Source: Rhododendron vialii (taxonomy: Eukaryota; Streptophyta; Magnoliopsida; Ericales; Ericaceae). Taken from it: DNA of 64,000 bases. Where the stretch lies: the NCBI RefSeq assembly GCF_030253575.1, contig NC_080564.1, positions 28,484,561 through 28,548,560 on the forward strand, given 5' to 3'. Below are positions 1-12,465 of the stretch, piece by piece (within the stretch, counting starts at the first letter, position 1; every line of letters begins with the position of its first letter). The notes beneath the pieces are model-generated. The model did not search any database. It was not told the origin of the DNA and saw only the letters and a program-made list of their open reading frames with translations. The position numbers and the translations under genes were made by a program.

Positions 1-31
1 TCAAAACACGTCATTGACTATCATTTTTCCA
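1..31. repeat. Partial copy of a small MITE cut by the window edge
   Basis: The first 31 bases closely match the right arm of the complete 104-bp element at 37318-37421. Both contain the run CGTCATTGACT followed by TCATTTT. The left part lies outside the window. From here to 943 I see only AT-rich sequence with no supportable gene. Confidence 0.5.
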
Positions 32-943
32 AATAAAATTGGATTTAGTAGAGCTCTCTTTGAGATCTTCAGGAATTATTAAGAGAAACGGTCATTTTGA
101 CACTCCAATATTTTTAACGACCACATAATTATTTTTCACGACCTTACATGTGCTGACCAAGGGCGTTGGGACGGCATCACAAGGAGCACTCAATAATTTT
201 TAGCTTCATGACTTTTATCTTGATCGTGTCTCTGTTCTCTTTCGTTTAACAAGTCCACAGATTTCCAATTTTAAATATCCAAAAATATCTAAAACCTAAC
301 AGTCAAACTTATCTCGCTGAAGAAAAGGTTGAAGAAGCTTCGGCTAAGCTTCGAGGAGGCATAACATATGTTTGTGGGCTTTTTCCAAACCCACTTTGGT
401 AATCAAATCTTTCCGTGCTTTAGAGTTCTTCTATTACATCCACCATACCAAAAATAAGTTAATTCGATGTTATCCATACATACATGATCGCAAGCATATC
501 TATTATGAGATAATAAGGTTTTGACCAAAGATGTCCCTTTTATTTTTTTTATTCATGATAAATGTATTCAAAAAATATTGATCGATATTTGATCTTAGTG
601 ATCAACATATTTTTTACATAGCCTATGTCCTCGACAATAACTATTAAAAATGAAGGTTGCAGGGTGGGACCCCCAAAAATGATATGCAATCTCTAAACGG
701 AGAGGATTCGCTTTCTTTTTCTAATAATGATAATGATTGATTACGTAACATGTTTTTTTTTATATATTTATGTACTCAATATGACCCTCGAGAATTTGTT
801 GAAAGAGATGTTTTTTCTTTAAAAGTTCCGTTACTATACTTCATACTCATATGTATTCAGCCTAATTATACAAGCGTTCGACTACATTTAGCATATATAT
901 ACTTCTATACATCCCGCTAATAAAGAGTTAGAATTAATTCTAA

Positions 944-1066
944 GAAAATGATATTGGCATTCCAAAAATTGATGCAGGCACTCCAAAAAACAAAGAAAAG
1001 TGGTTTTGGAGTTACACTGATTTTGGAGTGCCTGCATCAATTTTGGGAGTGCCAATATCATTTCCC
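944..1066. repeat. Short hairpin MITE
   Basis: Two arms of about 45 bp are near-perfect inverted complements (944-988 and 1021-1066, both built on a GATATTGGCA core and its complement), separated by about 32 bp. The size and symmetry fit a miniature inverted-repeat element. The short reading frame spanning it is a by-product of the hairpin. No clear target duplication is visible. Confidence 0.65.
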
Positions 1067-1902
1067 TAATTCTATGCTTCAACATAAAAAGATTTATTGA
1101 AGAGTTGGAATCAACGTTTTGAGTATCGTTTCATACTAGTCGGTATGTACATACCGTTTTAGCACAATATCGATACATTAAACTGGCCGGTATCGGTAGA
1201 TACCAGGTGACTATATATTGGACAATCTCAATTGTATTATATTTTCTTTTTCTTTTTTTCGTTTTTTAGGAGGTAATTCCATAATTAGTAGTTTTGTACT
1301 AGAAATTACAGTATATTTTTGTCTCATAATACACGATCTTCATAATTATTGATACCATCACTATTTTTACTATAGATATCTTCATAAATAATCAATGTTT
1401 TGAGCTATTTAAGCATACATATAAATATATTTTATTAATCGCGCAAAATCAGAAATGATAACCAAAATTACAACTATAACGATATTTATCGTACCAATAA
1501 AAAATGATAATGTTATCGATATAGTATTTAGAAACTTGGATGGAATTAATGCCGTAGTAAATTACTAGAGAAATAAATCCTACCAAAAGAAAAGACTTAT
1601 AATTTATATTTTTCCTATCCCAAAGAAATTAAAGACACAGTTTTCCATGCACAACTTTTCAAGTAAGAAACTATTAAAAATTAATTGCGGATCAAAAAAA
1701 AAAAACTATTAAAAATTAATTGAGGTTAGCTCAATTGATACTTATCCAAAGCAAAGATTGATTATTTATTTTCCCCTCAGAGTTTGTATTTGTTTTGATT
1801 TTTATTTTCTTGATGAGCTAAGTAATTATTATGGGTTATTCCTTTGATTCAAGGAAAATAATTTTTACACTCCATTTTTTATGCATATCTTCTTGTAGGT
1901 AG

Positions 1903-2418
1903 GGTTGTAAACGAACCGAATCGAGTCGAATATTAGAATGTTCAGATTCGTTCATTATATTTTTTAGTGAACTCAAGCTCGAGCCGAACTCAAACTGAGC
2001 TTGCCTAGGTTTGGATCGAACTTACTGACCCAATAATATCATATATTTATACTCTCATGCAGATCTAAAACTGCAATTAAAATTTTTAGCATGTACATAA
2101 ATACATTCATATAGACATATAAAATGATAAAAACATATACAAAAGTAAGTTTTTAGTAATTGTAAACGTTTAGACTTGTACAAGTTTTTAAATTTTCACT
2201 ATGTAACTATCTAAAATTCTCATGATATACATATACTCCAAATTTGGGAGCCTAATAGAGCCGAATACTGCTACATTCATGTTCGGTTCATTTATGAAAT
2301 TAACGAGCCTAAAATTGATGTTTGGGTTCGGTTCATTTAGTATACGAATCGAATTCGAACGAGTCTTTACCGAGTTGATTCAAATAGTTGGCGAACGGCT
2401 CAGTTTATTTACAGCCTT
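1903..2418. repeat. Probable MITE with degenerate terminal inverted repeats
   Basis: The left end GGTTGTAAACGAACCGA and the right end CTCAGTTTATTTACAGCC are imperfect inverted complements. The interior has further inverted matches of the type GTTCGGTTC/GAACCGAA. It looks like an old non-autonomous DNA transposon. Flanking 8-9 bp duplications are not convincing. The rest of 1067-2718 shows no gene. Confidence 0.5.
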
Positions 2419-2718
2419 GCTCGTAGGAGACTATCAAAATCGTGAGAGTATGGAATTCTTCCGGTAAAAGATAAGAAAAGGAGTCCATGCAAAATAAAGG
2501 AGTGTGAAAATCATTGCCCGAAAAGCGGGTCTGATCTTTCCTATTCCAAAAACTCTTGTGTCTCTGTGCCGAAGGATATTCCAACTATTGGATTATGTGA
2601 TTTTTTTATCCATTGGCACAAGTTTTTTGGCACAGAACATCCTGCCTCCCGCCGGAGATCCACGGGTTTGACTTGAACTCGGGCAAGACCCGCGACCTTT
2701 TGTTTCCTTCGTCCAGTT

Positions 2719-4439
2719 CGTGGGTTAATTTCACTGACCTCCCCTCTGGTTTCTGACATATTCAAGAACCTCCCTTGACGTTTCTGAAATATCATTGACC
2801 TCCCCTACTTTTGAAAATATTATCCCGATTCCCCCAGTCCATCACTGTAGTTTAAACGATGTTAGTTTTTAGGAGTAAAAGACTTGAATACCCTTTTTAA
2901 TGTTCGTTTTTCACAATAAAAACCGTTTTGAGTGCTTCCCCTTTGACCCTATTTCTGCCCTCGCCGGTGATCGCCGTTTACACCGCCACCCCAATACGAA
3001 AGCCTCAAAAAACAACAACTAATTTTTGCACAAAACCCATCCAGTTCAAGGTTTTTTTTTTTCTTTTAATTACCAATTTCACACCTCAATTACAGAAAGT
3101 AATGAAACAAATCACGGTATTGGTTGATCGGGATGGTTTTCGGTATTCCGAATTTATTTCTCTGATTTTTGTGAACTTTTCTTTCCAATTTTCACAATGG
3201 AGGCACATCACTTGACAAAAAACAAACCCTCCTCCATCTACCACTAAAGACCCAACAAAAATGGACGAAACCTCCACTTTTTATTTTTGATCGGCAAGAC
3301 AATCCTCCATTTTTTTGGGTCGGATTCACCACAACATAGCTTCCATGGTGATATGTCGGGGTGCATGGGCGATTTCTTTGGAAAAATAGCGTACACAAAA
3401 ATTCCCCTCTATTTCTCTCTTAAGCACCAATTCTTTCCCACTTTACATAGTGATGTTTGGCGTGGGTGAGCTTTTGGTTTTTGGAGTCGTCGGCCGCGAT
3501 GGGTGGGGTTGGTAGCATGGGCGACTATTATGGGTGTTTGGGAGCGTACTTTTTAGCTTTTTGAATTATGGACAGAATGTATTTTGAGATCGACAGAGTA
3601 TTTGAATGATATGTATATGATGCATTTTATAACAAGAGTAGTATTTGGAAGATATGTGATGAAAATGAATTATAACTTAGTTTTTGGGAGATATGCAACA
3701 GGAGTAGTGTTTGGAAGATATGTGATGAAAATGCATTTTCTCGTGTTATTTACCTTGCGTAATTTGTTGTTTAGCTTTTTTTCATAGTTTTTTGGATTAA
3801 TATATAATTTGTCTCGATGAGAGGAATTTAAAAAAGAATAACTATGTAGGCCGAAATTTAAAAAAAAATAGATAGGACAATACTAAAGAAAAAAATACCG
3901 ACTATTTCAATCATTTTTGTATTTCGTATTTTTTTTGCTTTTGGTCAAAAAATTTTACTTTGTAAACTCATTTCATTGAGATGAATGATAAATCCAAAAA
4001 ATAACGTGTATCTAAAATGAAATTCAGAAAAGACAAAAAATACCAAAATAGGAATGAGTCATTAATTAAACTGGTATGGTTAGCATATTTGTGCTTGTGA
4101 AGACAAATATAGCAAACTAAAGTTGGAGAGAATGGTTTATAATCCTATAACTTATAACTGGTTTTCTTAATGGTAACAAGAGGTGATGAGGGATCTCTGT
4201 TTACAAGGATAATTTGTTATTGGAAAGAATTACAAATGCTTTAGGGGTAATATGGGCATCAAAAGGTCAAAAACAGGTGACATCATCAATTCCCATCCAT
4301 TCAACTAACGGATGTTAGTAGGAGGGGGAATCATGATAATACTTTTAAAAGTAAGGGAGCTCAGTGACATTTCAGAAACCTCAGGGGAGGTTCCTGAAAT
4401 TGTCAGAAACCACGGGGTGGGTCAGTGAAATTAACCCAG
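2719..4439. mobile_element. Foldback/MULE-like element of the 'CCTCCCC-GGTTTCTGACA' family
   Basis: The left end (GGGTTAATTTCACTGACCTC) is mirrored by the right end (GAGG-type block, then GTCAGTGAAATTAACCC). The arms carry the block CCTCCCC...GGTTTCTGACA, which also marks the termini of the elements at 24623-25576 and 26136-32606. The interior is non-coding and includes a short direct duplication near 3640-3735 (GTATTTGGAAGATATGTGATG and a variant). The flanks share AGTTCGT/AGTTAGT, an imperfect remnant of a target duplication. The right end lies only about 80 bp before the TATA-like run of the NBR1 gene. Confidence 0.65.
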
Positions 4440-4518
4440 TTAGTTTTCTTTGCAAACAAGAAAACACGTCGACCCAAACAGACCCTTTCAATTCCCCTAT
4501 CCCATCCACAGCTGTACG

Positions 4519-4526
4519 TATATATA
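4519..4526 (+). promoter_or_regulatory. TATA-like element of the NBR1 gene
   Basis: TATATATA lies 179 bp upstream of the NBR1 start codon and is followed by a GA-rich leader. This fits a core promoter with a transcription start near 4550. It is a prediction from sequence only. The foldback element ending at 4439 lies immediately upstream. Confidence 0.45.
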
Positions 4527-4704
4527 CACCCACACAGCACTGCAGAGAGAGAATCAGAAACGATCGCGGCTCACGGCGACGCCTGGGGTGCGTGAATATC
4601 GTTGCGTTAGTTTTCATCTCCAGAAATCATTATCAACCGATCGAAAAAATCGTTCTCAACATTGACCAATTCTTCTTTCGAGGGTTAGGGTTTGGTTTAC
4701 TGAC

Positions 4705-7700
4705 ATGGAATCCACTATAGTGATCAAGGTTCGATTTTTTTCTAGTCCAATCCTTCATCTGTTTATTCAACGTGTTTTTTAGGTTACGATATGAAAAGGA
4801 TTGTTATTATTTGTGTGTGTGTGTGTTCGTGCGTGTGTGAAATGATTTTTTGTTTTCTTGATATGGATTTTTGGTTTATGAGACGATCGACTGATGTCAA
4901 TTCTGGGTTGGTTTAAATCCATCTTAGCCTGATAATTATGTCGTGATTTGACTAGAAAGTTGAGGGAATTACCAACGGCAAACAGTCTCCTTAAATTGGT
5001 AAAACGGGATCAGTTGTAAACAATTTCGTTAAAAAAAAAAAAACAAGGAAGTGAACATCGAAAAGTCTATCCGAGAGCGAGCAGGGAAAAAGACACACTT
5101 TTGACGCGACGGTACTTTACGGCAAAAGTGGTTCCTGCATTTGGGTTTCTCTGTTATCAAGTGTTACAAGCCCCAAATTTGTGATACGGGTTGAGCTTTA
5201 CTATGATTATTTTTCCTTCTGTGCTATAAATAGTCTCTGGGTTATGACATTTTAGGGCAAGTGGAAATGTAGAGTTTTTTTCCCCGCCATGGTGTAGATC
5301 ATTAGGCTTTTTTGTCGTGGCAGACTTTTTCACCATCACAATTTTGGGCATTCCTGCTTAGATGTTGCTACATAACTTTGCACTGTAAATCTTAGGCTAC
5401 GTGTTATGAATGCTTTCTTTCTGGTGTGTAGAGTAAAATGTATCAATGTAGCATTGACTGTATAAACGTACTTATTCTGGTATTTGCGTTAGGAATTTGA
5501 TAAGATACATTTGGTGAGTTGTGAGCATCTACATTTGAATTCTCTCATTTTACTGGATATATATGGGTAATCTGTTAAGCTATTACCTTCATAAGTTTGT
5601 TTTGTAAGAATCGATTGGGTTATGAACAGGCTCATTTACTCGGTTACTTGCTTGTGAAACCTGTGACGTTCTCAATTTACTTCTCTGGTTATGGATGTGA
5701 TCAGTTGAGATCATCTTGGCAAAAATATGATTCATACACATTGTTTTGGTAGTTATTTTTGCTAACCTATGAATTTATCAACAAATTTTAGTTTTTTAAG
5801 CTGTTGTGACAAGATTTGTGTTTGAAATCTGTCGCAATGTGCACTTTCTGCCCCATGCTGCTTAAGATTTGCTGGACAGGGTTTTAATGTTCTATGATTC
5901 TTGATTCACTTGCATCAGTAGTAAGAAAAGGAAAATTTAGCAAAAGAAGCTTAGAATGTGAAGTCTTAAGATAGACGTGGCCTTGCTTTTCTTATAGATG
6001 GAGCAGTAACTTCCTTAAGATGTAAAGAATAATAGTTATTCCCTTTTGCTTAGGTTGGTGGGGAAGGGTGTAGATTTGAGGGCCATGGTTGTTGCTAGTT
6101 GTGGCTACAATTTTGTGGTTACATAGAGAATAAAATCTCTTGTTATAACTTGCATGCTAAATTTCGCCTTCATATCTGTGCATCACCTTTGCATTTTATT
6201 GGGGTTTTTTTAATATGATTTAATCATTTGAATCCCTTTTACTATGATCTCAGCTGGTGCTATAGATCCCCTTTATATCATTATTTTTTCTAAACACTTC
6301 AGGTTAAGTATGGAGAAACTCTTCGCCGCTTCAATGCACGAGTTAATGAAGTTGGACAACTTGACCTTGACATTGGCGGATTGAGGGGCAAGGTTATTGG
6401 GTTCTTCAATTTTGCCCCTGATGCTGATCTTTCACTCACGTACATCGATGAAGATGGTGACGTGGTGACACTTGTTGATGAGGAGGATCTATGTGACGTG
6501 GTGAGGCAATCCCTGAATCCTTTGAGGATCACTGTTAAGTTGAAAGCTGAAAGTGGTGGTAGATTTCATGCTAGGTCAAGCGGAAATTCTACTCCTATGA
6601 GATCATCACCTAGACTTCAGTATCCATTGCCAAACTTGAATAGCAGTGTTTCTGGATACTTGATACCTGTTCTCGAGCCTCTCCGTGAAACACTCTCTAA
6701 GATGGGGGTTGACATGGCCTCTAATGCATCCCCATCTTCAGTGCTCGCAGAAGTTGCTGACTGTTTCTCAAAGATGGGACTATCCCATGCAAATCCTGTT
6801 TCCGAGTTCCAGGCTGGCACTGAATCTAGCTCACAGAGTGTGGCTTCAGGAAGCGCAATGGGTGCATCAATGACCAGTAAAAAAGCAGAGACTTCGAGGG
6901 ATGCTGGGCTCACATCATATGCGTTTCCAAATGCCAAAGTTGAAGAGCCATCCTCCAAAGCCGATCAGAAGGTGGATAGTGTAAAAAGCGTAGGAGGTTT
7001 GGGTTCCCTAAATCTCGATGCTGAACTCCCAAGTGATTCTTCCCTCTCTGAATATGTATCTGAAATTCTTGCTCCGGCTGCATCTCACAACAGCGTTGGT
7101 GACAACAAGGGATGGTTGAAGAAATTTGTTGATTGTCGTACATTTGAGAAGGCTGTTAACTCAGGATGCGTGGACCCTAAGGCACTCTTTTCTAGCGTCC
7201 CTACTTGTGACAATACTAAAGATGTTAAGGAGTCAAGCAAAGGCTGGAATTCCGCCAGTAATGATTCTTTCCCAAGTACTTCTGATACTACGGGGCATTC
7301 TGTCATGGGTACTACTGCTAATTTGGGTGGCAGGGTAGATGCCAAAGTGCCTCCAATGAAGCTTGCCAGCAAATGTCCATTTCCTGTAGCATATGATTCA
7401 GCGGTGTCATATACCCATAATGATTTGCGTGTGCATCCATTTAAAAGGACCTATACTCATAATGATGGCATGGGCTTTGCATTCCATAGAGGTGTTCAGT
7501 GTGATGGCTGTGGTGTTCATCCCATAGTTGGATTCCGCTTTAAGTCCATAGTGTAAGATAAAATATGAAGTATACAAATTTGCAAAATATCTGGTCTTTA
7601 GCTGTCAAATAGATTTATGTAACTTTGTATTCTTTTCATGCAGGAAAGAGGACTATGACCTATGCAGCGTCTGCTTCTCATGTATGGGAGTAGCAACTGA

Positions 7701-9685
7701 TTACGTCAGACTTGACCGTCCAGCACCTTCTCAACAGCCGCAGTCTTTCAAGGGGTTGTGTGATCCTGTATGTGGTTTCCCAGCATGTCTATTATGTCTT
7801 TTTATTGACCTCTTTCATTTAGATGCTTGTTATACAAGCTTTCATTACCTAATGTTATTTTGCCATATGCAGCAACCCTGGGCGCGTTCTTCCACACTAC
7901 CAGATAACATGAGAGGTTTTGAGATGAAACCGAGACAACTGAAGTTGGACAGTCGCTTCATTATGGATGTTAATGTCATGGATGGTACTCTTATGGCTCC
8001 GTCAACCCTATTCACTAAGATTTGGCGGTTAAGGAACAGTGGAACCATTGTGTGGCCTCAGGGTACAAAATTATCGTGGATCGGTGGAGATAAATTGAGC
8101 GCTTCACTCTCCATTGATTTGCAGGTGCTTATTTCGAATTCCTGATTGATTTCATTCATTGCTTGGATATCTTCTTATTTGTCATTAGTCACATCTATTT
8201 GTCTTCCTTCTTTGAGGAATTTTGTTGTAATGCTTCTTAAACCATGGTAGATCTCAGCTGATGGTATACCCCTGGAAAATGAGCTTGATATTTCCGCTGA
8301 TTTTACCGCTCCTGAGCTTCCTGGTCGCTATGTCTCATACTGGAGGATGGCCTCACCATCTGGCCAAAAGTTTGGGCAACGTGTTTGGGTTCTTATCCAG
8401 GTCTCTCTTTTCATTACGTATATCTTTCTTTTTTATTTTGTATATTCTAACATCTCTCTGTCCCTTCTTGGTGGAATTATTGCATGTACGTTATGTATCT
8501 ATTACATTGAAATAATATTGACCCTCTTCTCTGTTAATTTTTCCTCATCTTTGCAGGTTGATACCTCTTTGAAAGACTCGTTTGTGAGCTTTCGGGGTCT
8601 GAACTTAAATTTGCCACCTCAAGACAGTGGTATTGCAGACCCCGAAAGTGTAAATGGAAATGTGGAACCCATGATGGTGGAGCCTTTAGTTGATGCACAC
8701 CCATATAAGAACCAGGAGCTGGATTTCCCCACAAATGATACTTTGCTAGTTGGTAGTGGTAGTGGTGTCTCAAACACTGTTCTTCCAGAGGCTTGTACAT
8801 CAGTTTCGTTTCCCATCACTCAGATAGCATCAGCAGTGCCTTCTGGGACATATGTGTCATCACCAAGTACAATTGTGCCTAAAACAGTTCAAGGGACTAG
8901 TGAAAACAATGATGTTGAGCAGAGCCTCCTTAAGGAACTTGAGGAGATGGGTTTCAAGCAGATTGATCTAAATAAGGAGATTTTGAGGTTGAATGGATAT
9001 AACTTGGAGCGGTCTTTGGATGATCTCTGTGGTATTGCTGAGTGGAATCCTATCCTTGAGGAGCTGCGGGAGATGGTAAGTTGTTGATTAATGATTTTGA
9101 GATTGGAAATGATTTACAAATATAAATTGTGTGGAAACTTAAACTCCAGAGGATAACGTGGCAATTTTTTTTTTTGAAAGTGAGTGTTTTCCTTTACGAT
9201 AAAATAACACTTCAGAAAAGCCACATAATTTATGAGTTGAAATAGTGAGTGTTTTTCCCGATCTTTGCCGATCTCAACTCGACTACTTTCCGGAACTTCT
9301 GTATGATTGGGACATAAAGTGGGTTTTGCGTCAGCACTCCGAGGCCAATAGTTGCTTACTCCTTAGTTCAACACGTAAAAGCATCTCTAGCCTTCACCCT
9401 TTTTTACTAACTCTGGAACTCATTATTGGACAAACAAATCTACAACTTATTCGCACTAAAGACTTAAATCTCTACTACTGAGTAAGAACGTCAAGTTCAC
9501 AACTGTGTTATTAATGAAGCTCTTACTCAAATTAATTCATTTTGAGTTTTTCTTTCATTTGGCTGCTTCATATCACATGGAGCTTTTAGTTAATTGAGTA
9601 AATTTGTGGATAAGGGCCAGAGATGCTCCAATAGCACTTAAGCCATGTTTGTCTAGCATTACGCTTTACACATTTGAGATGCACG

Positions 9686-9729
<44 letters not shown>

Positions 9730-9890
9730 GCATTAGATCTTTTCTTACCATTGGATCACAGTGTTAAAGATTTTCGCTTTGTTGTTTCCAGGGTTTCTGT
9801 GATAAAGAAATGAACAAGAAGCTGCTGAAGAAGAACTTTGGAAGCATCAAGCGTGTGGTCATGGACCTCATTACTGGAGAGAAGGCATAG
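4705..9890 (+). CDS. NBR1: NBR1/Joka2-type selective autophagy cargo receptor
   Basis: Coding exons: 4705-4728, 6303-7552, 7644-7767, 7873-8124, 8251-8400, 8557-9075, 9792-9890 (805 aa, all junctions in frame). The domain order is that of plant NBR1. A PB1 domain (about aa 4-88) has basic K8/K10/R16/R17 and an acidic OPCA loop at about aa 55-71, for self-assembly. A ZZ zinc finger (about aa 402-447) shows CDGCGVHPI and CSVC. The NBR1 four-tryptophan domain spans about aa 482-605. UBA1 (about 723-761) and UBA2 (about 768-805) flank an Atg8-interacting motif WNPI at aa 763-766. Known role of the family: it binds ubiquitinated cargo and Atg8 on phagophores for delivery to the vacuole. The start codon is chosen because exon 1 supplies the first PB1 strand (ESTIVIK). 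Arabidopsis NBR1 is somewhat shorter; the extra length is in the low-complexity linker between PB1 and ZZ. Confidence 0.95.
9380..9632. repeat. Probable MITE within NBR1 intron 6
   Basis: GCATCTCTAGCCTT near 9381 is the inverted complement of AAGGGCCAGAGATGC near 9613, bounding about 250 bp of non-coding DNA in the last intron. The GAGCATCTC-type terminus is common in plant DNA-transposon derivatives. Superfamily is not assigned. Confidence 0.5.
9689..9728. repeat. (CT)n microsatellite in NBR1 intron 6
   Basis: About 20 CT dinucleotides lie about 65 bp before the acceptor of the last NBR1 exon. They form a long polypyrimidine run and would be length-polymorphic. Confidence 0.9.
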
Positions 9891-10469
9891 CCTGAGAGTG
9901 TCTTATTTATGATCAATATTATATATAGTAGATGGTATATGCTAAATAAAATCAAAGGGTAGCAGAAACTATGAAACGTTTTGGTTTTCTTGTGTTTTTC
10001 TGGGTACTTCATCATAGATCACAAAATGGTGAACTTGTGGCTTATGGACCTATATGCATAAAGAGCTTTGTTTATATGTTTAATGCATCAGGTGCTTTGG
10101 AGAAGTATGATGATTGAAGTCACTTGTGTCTACTTGTTAGGCATGAGATTGGTTTACTAGTTTCAGAAGATTGCAATTTAGACTATTGATGGCGATCGCC
10201 ACAATTCTGGGCACAGGTTATAGATGAGCTGGGAAATTAGTCTCATTTAGTGTGAATAAGAATTCTTGCGAAGCAATTGCCTAGATGAGTTGGTACGTGG
10301 AATTATCTTCTTGCCCTCCCCCAAAGAATTATTGTGACAAGATCAATCTTGCATAATACTCTGTACAAAGGCAGGCATACTTCTGAAACAAACAAACTCA
10401 GCTATGTAGCTGAAACAAAAAATTCTAGAGGTTATGGACCAGGATACAAATTTTGCAATGGAATTGAAG

Positions 10470-10488
10470 GGGGGGGGGGGGGGGGGGG
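10470..10488. repeat. Poly-G tract
   Basis: A run of about 18 guanines lies in the NBR1 3' flank. It can form G-quadruplexes and is a likely sequencing or assembly trouble spot. I see no other gene between 9891 and 10576. Confidence 0.85.
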
Positions 10489-10576
10489 TGGTTGAATAAG
10501 AACTCTTAACCAAATATAATATCACTGTTGGTATGGTGGAATTACAATATTATAAAGCTATTTATGTAAAATACTA

Positions 10577-10602
10577 CTAGCATATAACCCGTGCTATGCA
10601 CG
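10577..10602 (-). mobile_element. Helitron 3' terminus (minus strand)
   Basis: Read on the minus strand, a CGTGC-ATA-GCACG hairpin is followed by GGTTATATGCTAG and then T. This is the standard plant Helitron 3' end: a GC hairpin, a short spacer, CTAG, and insertion before T. The element body should lie to the right (10603 towards about 11.3 kb), but I could not place its 5' TC end. No coding sequence is seen between 10603 and 11537. Confidence 0.65.
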
Positions 10603-11537
10603 ATGTTAACCAAAAATTGTTTTAGAATGCTTTCTATAAAAATATACACATGGTTTTTACTGCTTTGTTATTCTACTGACATATAAATGTACGTCACAAG
10701 GCAGATATCATTCATAGTATCAACCAAGCAAAAATCAAAGATGTGTTTGATTAAGAGTTTGAGATTTGACTAATCTTTCACAAGTTTCGAAAAATGCATC
10801 AAAATGAAAGTAGTTAACTGAGTCGTCGAGCAAATAACATGAGAATATTTGTAAATCAAATAAGAAGATGAAAGAGAGGTTACAGAACTCTACAACAAAT
10901 GACACTAGTAGTGTGCACGTATCATCATTTATTAATTCAGCTAGCCAATAAAAACAATACTATTTCTTGTAGATGAAGTATTACATTAGAAAATATAATT
11001 TGTAGATGAAGTACGACATTAGAAAATAGGAGTATAATTTATTATCTTCTCATGCAATTAGAAAAAGTAAACTTGAGTTTTAAAACTTGGAGAGAAAGAT
11101 CAGGAGATTCTCTCCGCCCTAAAGAAACCATTTCAAGTGTGGCCAAACCGCCAAAAGCCAAATACAAACACACAAGTAGATCAACTATAATACTCCATAT
11201 TTTTAGTGTACAATCTGTAAGGTCAACCCCATGGGATTTCCCTGGTGGTCAAATTTGGGAGTGGTTTGCTCATTTATATAGCATCTCAAGTTCGAAATTT
11301 CTCATACGTTACTAACTCTTTTGGGTTACCTTTATATACAGTTTTGCTTTGACTTTAAATGGAGCCTCTGCTAATAGACAGTGAAATTGATTTCCAGAAT
11401 TTGGGTCACCTCATAAAGAGTTTTGCTCTAACTTAAAATGGAACCCTGCTAGTAGACAATGAGATTGATCTCCAGAATTAGACGAAACTCGTGTAAGTGA
11501 AAAGCAATACGGAAGAACGTCTTAATCAAATGATTTA

Positions 11538-12294
11538 GGCCCCGTTCCGGAAACCTTCTTAAAAAATGAGTACTTATTTTGAAACTTCTCAAAGAAAAAT
11601 AAAAAGGGTCATTCCACAAAACTCAAATAAAAAGTTTATTTCACATTTTCAAACTCAAAAATAATGTAAATGAAAAAAAAATTCAATTTTTTTTTGTACC
11701 GTATTAAAGATCTTAATAAGATCTATCAAACAAGATCTATATTGATAAGAAAATTATTTACGTAAACATATGATTTTTGAGTTTGAAATTGCCTTCTTAA
11801 AAAATAAGGAGTTGTGCTATGAATAATGGGTGCCGAGGAGGGAAATCGTACCGATGGAGCGCCGGGCCATCTCCGGGCACCGGACGGCTGATCCGAGCCA
11901 TCCAAAAATTCTAAAAAAAAAAAAAACCGAGGGAGCATTCGCGGGAATCAATGGCATCTGAGGTGTGTAGGATGCTTGATCCGAGCAGCCCTTTTTCGTG
12001 TGAAATCATATACACGAAAAAGGGGTGCTCGGATCAAGCATCCTACACACCTCGGATGCCGTTGATTTCCGCATCGGCCCTCTTGGTTTTTTTTTTATAG
12101 AATTTTTGGACGACTCGGATCGGCCGTCCGGTAGCCGGAGACGGCCCGGTGCGGCCATCGGTACGATTTCCCTCCCCGGCGCCCATTAGTACCTATATAA
12201 ATTCTGAAAAAATAAGTACCTTCTTCTTATTTTGTGGAACAAATCTTATTATTGAATAAAAAATAAATTTTTATTCACGTTCTGGAACGGGCCT
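11538..12294. mobile_element. Nested foldback element with a near-perfect inner hairpin
   Basis: The outer ends GGCCCCGTTCCGG and GTTCTGGAACGGGCC are inverted complements. Inside, 11819-12195 forms a second, much better-preserved palindrome of about 185 bp per arm centred near 12005. Its innermost roughly 40 bp (TTGATCCGAGCAGCCCTTTT and its complement) is almost perfect. The inner block is CG-rich against the AT-rich outer arms, so it is probably a younger insertion. No transposase frame is present. Target duplications are unclear. Confidence 0.7.
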
Positions 12295-12465
12295 TTCAAT
12301 ATGAAGGCCCATTTTACTTCATCTTTGTCTTTTGCGAATTTCCAATAAGACAAGTGATTTCTCCTTCTATGAGTGTTTTTTTGGACAGAATTGAAGTCCT
12401 TGTAATGGGAGCTCTCTCTTGTCAATACCTAAAACAGCTGGATGATAGAAGAGTCTGCATTTCTT

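Noticed and set aside
1720-1745. GGTTAGCTCAATTGAT resembling a tRNA D-arm
   Set aside because: No acceptor stem, anticodon arm or T-arm follows at tRNA spacing.
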